In this document: positions 44,301-54,955 of the stretch, piece by piece | Position numbering within the stretch: the stretch's first letter is position 1 | Layout: the number at the start of each line of letters is the position of its first letter | Assembly (NCBI GenBank): GCA_030144725.1 | Contig: JASKMD010000022.1 | Location: 822,646-886,645, forward strand | DNA length: 64,000 bases | From: Haematococcus lacustris | Lineage: Eukaryota; Chlorophyta; Chlorophyceae; Chlamydomonadales; Haematococcaceae | Reading direction: 5' to 3' | Program-made: the position numbers and the translations under genes | Notes under the pieces: model-generated | What the model saw: only the letters and a program-made list of their open reading frames with translations | What the model was told of the DNA's origin: nothing | Databases searched by the model: none

Positions 44301-45921
44301 CCTCGCCACCCCCTTCTCCCTGGGTCACCTGCAGGCGGCATCAGCAGCCAGGACCAGGCCGGCCAGGCCAAGGCGGTGCAGGCGCTGATGCGCAACTCCA
44401 CAGCCCGCTGGAAGGTGGTGGTGGGGCACCACCCCGTACGCTCGTATGGCGAGCACTGCAAGGGCGGCAAGGGGGGAGACTGCGTGGACATGCAGTGGCT
44501 GAGGCCCATCATGGCAGAGCACCAAGCAGCCGCCTACTTCAGTGGCCATGAACACGACCTGCAGCTCATCAAGGTAGGCTGTGGGGATGGATGCACATGC
44601 GGTCAAGCAGTCACGCAATGCTGGCTGGGTGTAGGAGTGCGAACCCACCATCGCCAACTCATAGCAGCTACTAGATGGTATAAACCCACCATTGGCAAAT
44701 GGTCAAGTGGTCAAGGGTTGAAGCTGGCCACCTCTACTGCACTGGCATTCAACCCAGCCCCTGTTGTTCTCCATGGCCACTGTTGTTCTCCATGGCCACT
44801 GTTGTTCTCCATGGCCACTGCCCCGCCCCCTGACCCAGACCCCCCGGCCCAGCCCTGACCTTCCAGCACGCCTCCAGCATGAGCACCTCCAGCATGATCC
44901 ACACACGCTGCTCTCACCCTGGCTGCCCTTGTCTACCCCACAGCGTGCTGTGCACCTGGGCTGCCCCTAGCCAGCGCGTTGCTTCACCCTTCGTGTCATC
45001 ATCATGACCATCATCACCATCAACATCATGATCGCTACCACCATCACCTTCATCGTCAAATGGCGTTCAACCAGGTTCATCATGACATGACTCATATGCT
45101 CGCAACGTATGTGAATGTATGTATGTGTGTGTGTGATTGAGTGTGTCCGCAGTCCAAAGCCACCGCCAGCCCCACAGACCCCGTGTACTATGTGGTGTCT
45201 GGCGCGGGCTCTGACATCAGGGACCATGACTACAGCAATGTGGGTGCATGCACAGCTGGGCTTCACAGCATGGACCTCGTGAAGCCAGGGTTTCCTGGGA
45301 TGGCTGGTGGGCTAGCTGGCATGGTTGAACTTTGGCTGCAGGGGGGAGGGGGGGTCCGGCCAGCAGCAGGGTGAGGGTAATGGTGGTGGTGGTAGAAGTG
45401 GTGGGATACAACCTCATGCGGCAGTGGTGAATGGCAGGTGGCAGCAAGGGGTGTGTTGTTGGTGAGGCTGCAGTGATGTTTGGGGGAGTGTGGGTGGTTG
45501 CAGTGCAGTAGGGGTTGTAGCAGGATGAGGGCAAGTCAGTGGCGAGACAAAGGTAACATGAGGTGGAGAAATGCATATGGTGTTGGAAAGGCGAGGTGGT
45601 GGGGATGGTTGGGAAGGAATGGGGGCGGCATATGAGGTGGTGGGATGGTGATGGTGGTGGTGGCGATGGGGCAGATTCAGCCACCAAAGAGGAGTGTGGT
45701 GGTGGCACACATGCGGCAGTGACAGTGGGCAGGTGCGACACCACCTCTGGCGCTCCCTCACCAGGCCCAGCTCCACCCTGCTCCTCCCCCTCCCCTCCTC
45801 CAGTCTAGCATACACACATGCCTCACACCCCTCCTGCTGTGCCTTTATGAGCTCAGGTGGAGCAGGACACGGAGCGTGAAACCAACTTTCTGGCAGGTCG
45901 GTGCCAGGTGGCTGGGGTGGG

Positions 45922-45965
<44 letters not shown>

Positions 45966-46662
45966 GTGGACGCTGTTGCTGTGGCTGCTGCTGCCGGCAC
46001 TTGTTGTCTAGGAGCGCCATGACCATCGCTATCCCGCCACCCCACCACCATCACCACCCCCACCACCACGTGGTTGCAGCAAAGCCAGTTGACACACGCC
46101 ATGAACACGATCCTCTTGCCGCTGCTCATGATTCTGGTAGCTTGCTGCAGCTTAAGCTGCATCACTCTCACTCTCACCCCATAATGCCTGATGTCATGGA
46201 ATAGGCTCTCAGCCATGCCTTGATTTAACCCATTTCCACCCCTTGACCTGTACCTAGCACCCAACAGCCAAATCATACTGCTGCTGCTGCCGCTGCTGTC
46301 GTTATACACAGTGAGCGGTATCCTACACGCTCCCTCCCGTCGCTGCCCAAGAAACCCTCCTGCTGCTGCCATACCAACACCTTACCCAGCATCCCCCTGA
46401 CGCCGCCCCCAACCCACCCCACCCTCCTGCTGCCGCCCGCTCGCGCCCTTTAGACCCACACAGTGAGCAGCACTGCCTTCACCGCCTGCATTGGCCTCAT
46501 GCCTGCTGAGCACCAGCCTGTGGGGTTATGGTTGTGGCTGCATGCACAGGCAAGGCCGGCTTCGTGGCCGTGTTCATCAAGGACGGCCGCATGACCCTGC
46601 ACGTTTGGGCGGACGGGACGTTTTCGCCTGCATACATGGTGGACATCCCTCTGCCCCAGTAG
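41334..46662 (+). CDS. Type 5-like purple acid phosphatase with N-terminal membrane anchor
   Basis: Purple acid phosphatases are binuclear-metal phosphomonoesterases, usually secreted or vacuolar, that scavenge phosphate. Ten exons: 41334-41466, 41586-41725, 41866-41997, 42286-42366, 42808-42975, 43485-43590, 44335-44573, 45153-45239, 45857-45896 and 46550-46662. They give 1239 nt, 412 residues, all in phase. Metal motifs are QVGDWGRGG (Asp100), STGDNFY (Asp133, Tyr136), VLGNHDYG (Asn171, His172), VVVGHHPVRSYGEHC (His285/286) and FSGHEHDLQ (His325, His327). LDIVFVDTTPF and YYVVSGAGSD are further family blocks. A basic stretch (QQEQRRRN) precedes a hydrophobic helix at about 45-67, so a type II membrane protein with a luminal or external catalytic domain is likely. 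The intron after 43590 needs a GC donor, because reading on reaches a stop. The start could be 41172 instead. Confidence 0.9.
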
Positions 46663-46689
46663 TGTGTGCTGGGGCAGTGGGCATCAGCA

Positions 46690-46940
46690 GGCAAGGCGCA
46701 GTGGAGGCAGCGGAAGAGGCAGCAGCAGCAGTGAAAACGGCTGCGGCGGCAGCAGCACAGCAGCAGTGGAAACGGCTACCGGAGCAGCAGCAGAACAAAA
46801 GGCTGCAGCAGCAGCAGCAGCAGTAAAGAAGGCTGCAGCAGCAAGCAGCAGCAGTAAGGAAGGCTGCAGCAGCAGCAGTATAAAAGGCTGCAGCAGCAGC
46901 AGTATAAAAGGCTGCAGCAGCAGCAGCCACTGTAGCACCA
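46690..46940. repeat. CAG-rich repeat block behind the acid phosphatase gene
   Basis: GGCAGCAGCAG-type runs followed by at least three spaced copies of AGGCTGCAGCAGCAG, two joined by TATAAAA. It lies just after the stop at 46662, so it is probably in the 3' UTR or adjoining spacer. Confidence 0.75.
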
Positions 46941-47912
46941 CCCCTTGGTATGCCAGTGTGAGAAGCTTGGGAGCAGCCAGTGCTATGGAGGGTGCTGCGA
47001 AGGCGTTGACTTTGCTGCGAAGGGGTGAAAGAGCAGCAGAGCTGATGGCATGAGAGCAGCCCTGCCTAGTACTTAGCACCAGATTCGCCCCTGCTCCTGC
47101 ATTGCCACCCTTGAGCCAGTGACCACTCTCAGCACCTGTATTGTTAGCTGCATGTCTGTGTAGCATGCACCCTTGGCATGGCATGCTTGCGGCATGCCTC
47201 TTGATACTACATGCACCTTCCCTCACATGGGATGCAGTTGCATGCGCTGCATTGGGGCGTGTTTTATTGTTATGCATTGCAGTGCATAGGTGGTGAGCAT
47301 GCTGTAATGGGTGGCATGAGAGTGCAGGGTATCAGACATCTGGCTATGTCAACTTATCACACACCTTGACATTTGACTTGAGTGAGGCAACTGCTTTGCA
47401 CTCGTTTATATACAGTAGCTGGCTGCTAGTGCTGCTACAACTGCTTGGCTATTGATGGCGTCCTCCTTGACAAGTGTTGCCAAAGTTGAAGCTTGCATGG
47501 GCAAAGTTGAAGCTTGCATGGGCAGATCAAGAGCCTGCACATCGTCGCAGGGGGTACAGCAGCAAGGGCTGTAAGAATTGTTCCGCGACTATTTACACCT
47601 TGAGCTAAGATGCACCTCAAGAAGCACCTTAAGTGAAGAGGCACCCCAACCACATCTATTGCTCGGGAGCCTAGTGTAGCTGTAATGACATTGAAACTGG
47701 CAGGGTGTACAGTGCGGTGTCCCATCAGCGCCCTTCACGTCGTAGTGCATTGCCATTGCTCGTCATCTGCATGCCATGGCTCACTATCTGCATGCAGAAC
47801 ATGAACGGTGAAAGTGTACTGCGCTCTGTGCACCACACGTCACAGAGCTGCACGCCCAAAGTCTGCGGGCTCGCGGTATCGTACTCCTGAGCGTAGCACC
47901 AGGTCGTGCAGG
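46941..47912. other. Intergenic region upstream of the GYPP/His-rich gene
   Basis: No gene seen. It holds a TGTAA at about 47302, far from the acid phosphatase stop, and a tandem 22-mer with GCAAAGTTGAAGCTTGCATG at 47479-47522. The promoter of the gene starting at 47913 should lie in the right part. Confidence 0.4.
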
Positions 47913-50573
47913 ATGTCTCACGGACCTCCCGGTAGGTTTGTGATTGCTTCGCTGATGAGTATGCCACGTGCTGTGCACCTGTTGAGCTCCGTTGACGTGC
48001 TAATGCGTGCCCGCTGATGCAATCATCTCGTTGCCATACAGGCTACCCTCCAGCGGGCTACCCCCCTCCAGGCGGTGCGTGCCTTTCATCTCTAAGCGCG
48101 CGACCTGCATTGCTTTGTATGCCTTGCATTGCTTGCGGCTTGCATCCCTGCGCTTGCAGATTTGCATAATACCGCAGGGCTTGCACGTGCCGAACAGCGC
48201 TGTCACGCGCCGCTAGCCCGTGAGGTCAAAGACAGGCTGGTCGAAGTGATGCGACTTTGCATGTGACATGTGGGTTGCAGGCTATCCACCAGCACCGTAC
48301 GGCTACGCACCGCCTGGCGGCCATCCACCTCCCGGTTACCCACAAGCTCCAGGTGAGAGCCTCAGCGCCTCAATGCCTCGATGATGATACGATTCTTTCT
48401 TGGGTTCTTTACCTGGAACCTCATGAGTTTTTAGTTCATATCTTGAACCCTGCACATTAACACGACCAATGCATGGAGCATTAGCATCGATATCATTCTA
48501 CCATGCTATCATTCCGATCATTATCGCTCACTTGAGTGTGGCTTCACAAACCAAAGCAGGTGCCTGACCCTTGAGCCATTAGGACTGAGAACATCGTTAG
48601 CTGGGCTCCCTGCACAGTGAATGGGTGCATTGAACATCGCGCAAGATGCTGTAGTGACTGCTCAGCCGCTGGCATGCCTTGAGCCCAGGCCATCAGCACA
48701 GCTCCAGGGTAGGCCCCCTCAGGGTTGGCACACAGGCTATGGTCATACTCACTGCGCCCCCTGCCTGCCTGCAGCTGGCTACCCCGCCCCGCACCCCTAC
48801 CCTGCTCCAGGCCATCACGCGCCCTACCCAGCACCCTACCCCGCCCCTTACCCTCCCGGTAAGCTCCAGCGTGACTCAGAATGCCCCACACCCCCTGACT
48901 CCTCATACCCCAACCCCCGTGACTCATCATACCCTAACAGCCCTTGCAGTCTCCCTGAATGCATGGCAAGGGCTCTCTCTGGTCACACCTGTGAGCCCAC
49001 GCCTTAAGCCCTGCAGGTGTTGACTTCTAGGCTCAGAGGAACCCTGTGCTTCTAGGATGAGTGGTGAGAGCAGGCCGCGCTCCAGACGGAAGCTCCTTCC
49101 TGAATGTGCGTTTGCCCAAAGTAGTAGTCTGCTGCCTCTGCCTCTGCCTCTGCCTCTGCCTCTGCCTTTGCCTTTGCCTTTGCCTCTGCCTCTTATTGAA
49201 TGCTCTAGGCTTCTAGGGCGCACACCCACCCCTGCCTGCAGCCCCGAGCCCTTTTGGCCAACCCTGCCCACAGCACACAGCACCTCAACAGCCCAGGCTC
49301 CTTTCCTTTCCCTGCCCTCACTCCTCCTCTGCCTTCGCCCACCATGCCCTGACCTGATCCCTCACCCTACCCAAGGCGTCCCCTGCCTGCTTGCAGCTGG
49401 CTACCCCGCCCCTCACCACTACCCGCACCCTGCGCCTGGCCACGCGCCCGGCTACGTGCATGGCGGCGCGGCGCCCCACTACCCGCATGGCGGCCACTTC
49501 CCAGGCCATGGTCAGTGCCGGGCTGGTCTTGGGCTGTCGCTCCTGTCTTGGCTGTTACAAGCATGCTGATAACGGTTGCCTGCTGCTGTGCGGTGGCACT
49601 GGTGCGAGGCTGGGGCTTCCCTTTGGAGGCATGGAGGTTGTCAGGGTTCACACCTGCTGGTGGTGAAGATGTGGGACCTGCTGGATCTAGGGACCGTGAT
49701 GCCCATGTTAATGCTTGGCCTGGGGAAGCTGGGGCGGTGGAGTGAAAGGGACTGCAGCAACAGAGTCCTGCTTTGCTACATCTTTGTGCCAATCCCTAGG
49801 GGGCCGAGCCAGCCTGACGGCCGGAACAGGCCGGAACAGTGCCCGGGGGTTTGTGTTCATCAAGGGTGCGACCGAGGATGCTACAACATGTTTGTAGTAG
49901 CTGAGTGAGATTACCCACAGTCCAACATGTTGTTCCTTGTTGAATGAGTGTTGTTGGCCTAACGGCCGGAACATGTAAACCCACCATCGTCTATGTGCAT
50001 TTGTGATGCAACGGTGGTGTCATGTGGGCTGTGGCTGCAGGCAAGCACAAGGGCAAGGGCGGGCACTTCATGCCTCCAGCCATGGTGAGTCCACCCTCAA
50101 CCTCACCCACCCGCCACATGTGTTGCCCCTACTGCCTATGCCGCTGCTGCTGCTGCCAACGCTGTTGCTGCTGCTGCCGCTACTGATGGTGATGCTGCTG
50201 CTGCCGCTACCAATGCTGCCTATGCTGCTGCCAATGCTGTTGCGGCTGCTGCTGCTGCAGCCACTGATGGTGCTGCTGCTGTTGCTGCTGCGAGTGCAGC
50301 TGATGCTGCTGTTGCTGATGCTGCCGAGGTCCTCCGCCATTGCGTCACCTGCCAGCGCATTCATCCCAGCCCTGTGTTGTTGTACTGCCTTCTCTCTGTG
50401 CCCCCATCAGCCCGTGAGGCATGCAGCCTTGGCTGGCCCTGTGTGTGCAGGCTCACTTCGCCCCTCATCACCACAAGGGCGGGCACCACAAGGGGAGCTT
50501 CCACCACCAGCAGCACCACCATCACCACCACCATAAGGGCGGCCATGGTGGCGACTTTTTTGGATCAGACTAG
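47913..50573 (+). CDS. GYPP-repeat, Gly/His-rich protein (plant glycine-rich A3-like)
   Basis: Seven small exons: 47913-47931, 48042-48074, 48281-48352, 48775-48858, 49397-49510, 50041-50084 and 50451-50573. They give 489 nt, 162 residues, all in phase. The protein starts MSHGPPGYPPAGYPPPGG, continues with XYPPX-type repeats (GYPPAPYGYAPPGG, AGYPAPHPYPAPGHH, APYPAPYPAPYPPG), and ends in a His/Lys/Gly-rich tail (GKHKGKGGHF, HHHKGGHHKGSFHHQQ, then eight His). This order, GYPP repeats followed by HKGK-type basic Gly-rich sequence, is that of plant stress-related glycine-rich protein A3-like proteins. No enzyme domain is present; it is likely disordered and the His tail could bind metal. All internal introns up to the sixth exon are phase 1, so exons look duplicated from one unit. 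Function unknown. Confidence 0.85.
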
Positions 50574-52590
50574 TCGTCCTCCCCGCCACTGCTGATGGGG
50601 ATGACGTCATGAGGGCAGAGCTCGAGGAAGGGGGCATGGCTGGTGCCCATGGCTGGTACGCATGGCTGGTGCCCATGGCTGGTGCCCATGGCTGGTGGCC
50701 ATGGCCATGGCATGGCTGGTGGCCATGCCATTGGCAGGCTCTGGCCATGCCATTGGCAGGCTCTGGCGGAAGGTGGGGCGAGAAGAGTGTGCAGAGCATG
50801 GTGAGAGGGAGGCACGCACCCAGTAGGCGCCGCACTGCCTGACACGGCCAGTCTTGATACGGTTTACGGCGTGGAGGCTGTACTCGACCAGGAAGGGTAT
50901 GGCTGGCGGCTATGCTGCTGGCTGGCTGCATGCTCTGGTCAGCAGACCAGCTGCAGCGAGGAACACGCTGACCCTGAAACAGCAGCAGCAGACTAGCACG
51001 CGCTGATCCCAGCAAACTGAAGTGAAGTAAAGCAGCAGCAGCAGCAGACCAGCACCGCTGAGCGTGCAACCACTCAGCATCCACAGCACAGGGGGGTTAC
51101 CGACCCATACCCAGATGCCACTGCGATGTGGCCAGGAGCTTAGCACTGTTGCACTAAAGGCCAGTACAGCCTGCTGTAGCCTAGTATCAACTCTACTGTG
51201 TCTTGAATATGCCTCTGCATGCACTCTTGTAATGAATCTCGTGGTCAGGACCACCTTGTAAACCAGGGATATAGTTTGCATGCAGAGGATGATAGCTTCT
51301 TTCTAGCCCGCATGGCGTGAAGCCTCAGCCAGCCGCAAGCTGCTCCTCACTGCGCCCTTGGTCTCGCACATACTCAACACACTGAGGAGCAACCTCAACA
51401 CTCACCACTCGAGCAATCCCAACACTCGACACCTGAGCAACCTCGACAGCTGTACCAAGCTGCGAGGTGCGTCACACCACTGCCAGGCAGGTCTGCTTGT
51501 GCCTGGATGCAGGAGGCTCTGTAGGGGAAGCCTCTGTGAGGCTCAGGTGCAGCTGCAAATGCATTTTGCTGCCAGCTGTGCAAAAGCTGCAAGGTTCCCT
51601 CTTTGGTCACAGCCCGTTCAAGGAGGGTGTGCATGCACTGTGCAGGGCGTCCTCTCATTTACTATGCAGGAGCTGGCTCTGAGCGACGTCTCATTCGCTC
51701 TCTAGCTTTCAGCAGGAGGGGCTCTCAGGGGGGGAGGTCTAGTAAGCCTGTACAGCTTTTTCTGGGTGGTGTCGGGGAGCTTTCGAGTTGTGTTGCCGCA
51801 AACTGAGATGACTCCGCAGCTGTCGAGGCTGTCTGCACAGCCGGTCGCTGCCAGCTGCCGGCTGCTGTAGCTATGCGCGGTTTGTACATTTAAGATTGAT
51901 GAGTGAGGCCGCCGTGGTGTCCATGTCGTGTTCCATAATCGCGGCAGTGAGCAGAGACGGTAACAGAAGCGATGATGACAGCCTCGCCTGTACTTTGTCC
52001 CAAAGCGCAGGAATCTTGACATCCGGTAGTCAAGGTGCCTGGTCCGTCAAGTTGGTCCTGGGTTGTGCAGGCTGCTCGCCGTGATATCATCTCAGCCAAG
52101 CCAGCTAGCCTGCACCTGAGGACTGCCTGCACTGCCTGCACTGACTGACGGCAGTCTGCACCCGCAGGCACGCAGCACCATTGGCACAGAGGCCAGTGAC
52201 TGGCACAGATGGGGGCTGCACCAAGTGCCCACCAAGGCCTGGAAGGCAGGCAGCAGGTGGGCAGGCGAGAGGAGAACCGGGACAATAGTCAGGGGGCTGA
52301 GATGGAGTGGAGCAGCAGAGGGGGTGGCAGGGGGAGCAGTTTAGAGCAGCAGCGCAGGGGGGCAGCAGGGGAGCGGAGGGGTGGCGGTCCATCCTTACTC
52401 AGCTGAGGAGGAGGGACATAGCGGGTGGGTGAGAAGGGGTGGGTGGGCGCACAGCTGGCAGGGAGGGAGGGAGGGAGGGAGGGAGGAAGGGGGTGAGGGA
52501 GGTCACACCACTTCCCTACTGGCCTGCGACGACCATGCGGGGTGGTGAGGTGCCATGCACCATGCACCATGCAGCTGGTGGCTGTGAAGG
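50574..52590. other. Intergenic region with minisatellite
   Basis: The GYPP gene 3' UTR probably extends into this region (TGTAA at about 51228 and 51256). At 50636-50770 there are many copies of a CATGGCTGGTGCC-like unit of about 13 bp and a duplicated GGCTCTGGCCATGCCATTGG. No further gene is supported. An ATG frame at 51899-52034 ending near a possible donor might be an upstream exon of the gene at 54956, but phases do not match. Confidence 0.45.
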
Positions 52591-54714
52591 TAGGGATGAA
52601 GGGAGGTAGAGGGAGGTAGAGGGAGGTAGAGGGAGGTAGAGGGAGGTGGAGGGAGGTAGAGGGGGGTGGAGGGAGGTAGAGGGGGGTAGAGGGAGGTAGA
52701 GGGAGGTGGAGGGAGGTAGAGGAGGTAGAGGGAGGTAGAGGGAGGAGAGGGAGGTAGAGGGAGGAGAGGGGGGTGGAGGGAGGTGGAGGGAGGTAGAGGG
52801 GGGTAGGAGGGAGGTAGAGGGAGGTAGAGGGAGGTAGAGGGAGGTAGAGGGAGGTAGAGGGAGGTAGAGGGGGGTGGAGGGAGGTAGAGGGGGGTGGAGG
52901 GAGGTGGAGGGAGGTGGAGGGAGGTAGAGGGAGGTAGAGGGGGGTGGAGGGAGGTAGAGGGGGGTGGAGGGAGGTAGAGGGGGGTGGAGGGAGGTGGAGG
53001 GAGGTGGAGGGAGGTAGAGGGGGGTGGAGGGAGGTAGAGGGAGGTAGAGGGAGGTAGAGGGAGGTGGAGGGAGGTAGAGGGAGGTAGAGGGAGGTAGAGG
53101 GGGGTAGAGGGAGGTAGAGGGAGGTAGAGGGAGGTAGAGGGAGGTAGAGGGGGGTAGAGGGAGGTAGAGGGAGGTAGAGGGGGGTAGAGGGAGGTAGAGG
53201 GAGGTGGAGGGAGGTAGAGGGAGGTAGAGGGAGGTAGAGGGAGGTAGAGGGAGGTAGAGGGAGGTAGAGGGAGGTGGAGGGAGGTGGAGGGGGGTGGAGG
53301 GAGGTAGAGGGGGGTGGAGGGAGGTAGAGGGGGGTAGAGGGAGGTAGAGGGAGGTAGAGGGAGGTAGAGGGAGGTAGAGGGAGGTGGAGGGAGGTAGAGG
53401 GGGGTGGAGGGAGGTAGAGGGAGGTAGAGGGGGGTAGAGGGAGGTAGAGGGGGGTGGAGGGAGGTAGAGGGGGGTAGAGGGAGGTAGAGGGAGGTAGAGG
53501 GAGGTGGAGGGAGGTAGAGGGGGGTAGAGGGAGGTGGAGGGAGGTAGAGGGGGGTGGAGGGAGGTAGAGGGGGGTGGAGGGAGGTAGAGGGAGGTAGAGG
53601 GAGGTAGAGGGAGGTGAGGGAGGTAGAGGGAGGTGGAGGGAGGTAGAGGGAGGTAGAGGGAGGTAGAGGGAGGTGGAGGGAGGTAGAGGGGGGTGGAGGG
53701 AGGTAGAGGGGGGTGGAGGGAGGTAGAGGGAGGTAGAGGGGAGGTGGAGGGAGGTGGAGGGAGGTGGAGGGGGGTGGAGGGAGGTAGAGGGGGGTGGAGG
53801 GGGGTGGAGGGAGGTGGAGGGGGGTGGAGGGAGGTAGAGGGGGGTGGAGGGGGGTGGAGGGGGGTGGAGGGAGGTAGAGGGAGGTGGAGGGAGGTAGAGG
53901 GAGGTAGAGGGGAGGTGGAGGGAGGTGGAGGGAGGTGGAGGGGGGTGGAGGGAGGAGAGGTGGGGTGGAGGTGGGGTGGAGGGTGGGTAGGGGGGGTGGA
54001 GGAGGTAGGAGGGGGGTGGAGGGAGGTGGAGGGGGGTGGAGGGGGGTGGAGGGAGGGTGGAGGGGGAGTGGAGGGAGGTGGAGGGGGGTGGAGGGGGGTA
54101 GGAGGGAGGTGGAGGGGGGTGGAGGGAGGTGGAGGGAGGTGGAGGGAGGTGGAGGGGAGGTGGAGGGTGGTGGAGGGAGGTGGAGGGTGGTGGAGGGAGG
54201 TGGAGGGGGGTGGAGGGGGGGGAGGGAGGTGGAGGGAGGTGGAGGGGGGTGGAGGGAGGTGGAGGGAGGTAGAGGGGGGTGGAGGGGGGTGGAGGGAGGT
54301 GGAGGGGGGTGGAGGGGGTTGGAGGGAGGTGGAGGGAGGTAGAGGGGGGTGGAGGGGGGTGGAGGGAGGTGGAGGGGGGTGGAGGGGGGTGGAGGGAGGT
54401 GGAGGGAGGTGGAGGGAGGTGGAGGGGGGTGGAGGGGGGTGGAGGGGGGTGGAGGGAGGTAGAGGGGGGGTGGAGGGGGGTGGAGGGAGGTGGAGGGAGG
54501 TAGAGGGGGGTGGAGGGGGGTGGAGGGAGGTGGAGGGGGGGTGGAGGGGGGTGGAGGGGGGTGGAGGGGGGTGGAGGGAGGTAGAGGGGGGTGGAGGGGG
54601 GTGGAGGGAGGTGGAGGGAGGTGGAGGGAGGTAGAGGGGGGTGGAGGGGGGTGGAGGGAGGTGGAGGGGGGTGGAGGGGGTGGGAGGGGGGTGGAGGGGG
54701 GTGGAGGGAGGGAG
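52591..54714. repeat. 2.1 kb decanucleotide array (GAGGTAGAGG/GGGGTGGAGG)
   Basis: About 210 copies of a 10 bp unit, G/A-rich on the plus strand. GGGAGGTAGA units dominate the left half and GGGGGGTGGA units the right, with some 7- or 11-base variant units and a degraded stretch around 53940-54220. The very long Pro/Leu/Ser-rich minus-strand frames through it are repeat artefacts. Confidence 0.95.
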
Positions 54715-54955
54715 GATGCAGGCCCTTCCAAGGCCCCTATCCTGCTGCCAGGCCTGTCCTGCCCCATACCAGCCTGGTGCCAAGGGCATCTCAAAACAGA
54801 GGCGCAACACTGCACCCCCTGCTGCCCTGAACTGAACTGCCCAGGATGGCTTCCTTTCAGCAAGAGGGGGCCTAGTGGTGTATGTGCATGTGTATGTGGA
54901 GGGGAGGCTGGGGGTAAAGACCCACTCACCCATGCTGCATGCTGCTTGCATGTCC

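Noticed and set aside
51899..52034. Upstream exon of the small membrane protein gene
   Set aside because: The frame ends at a possible donor but in phase 1, which does not fit the phase 0 start at 54959, and the intron would span the 2.1 kb array.
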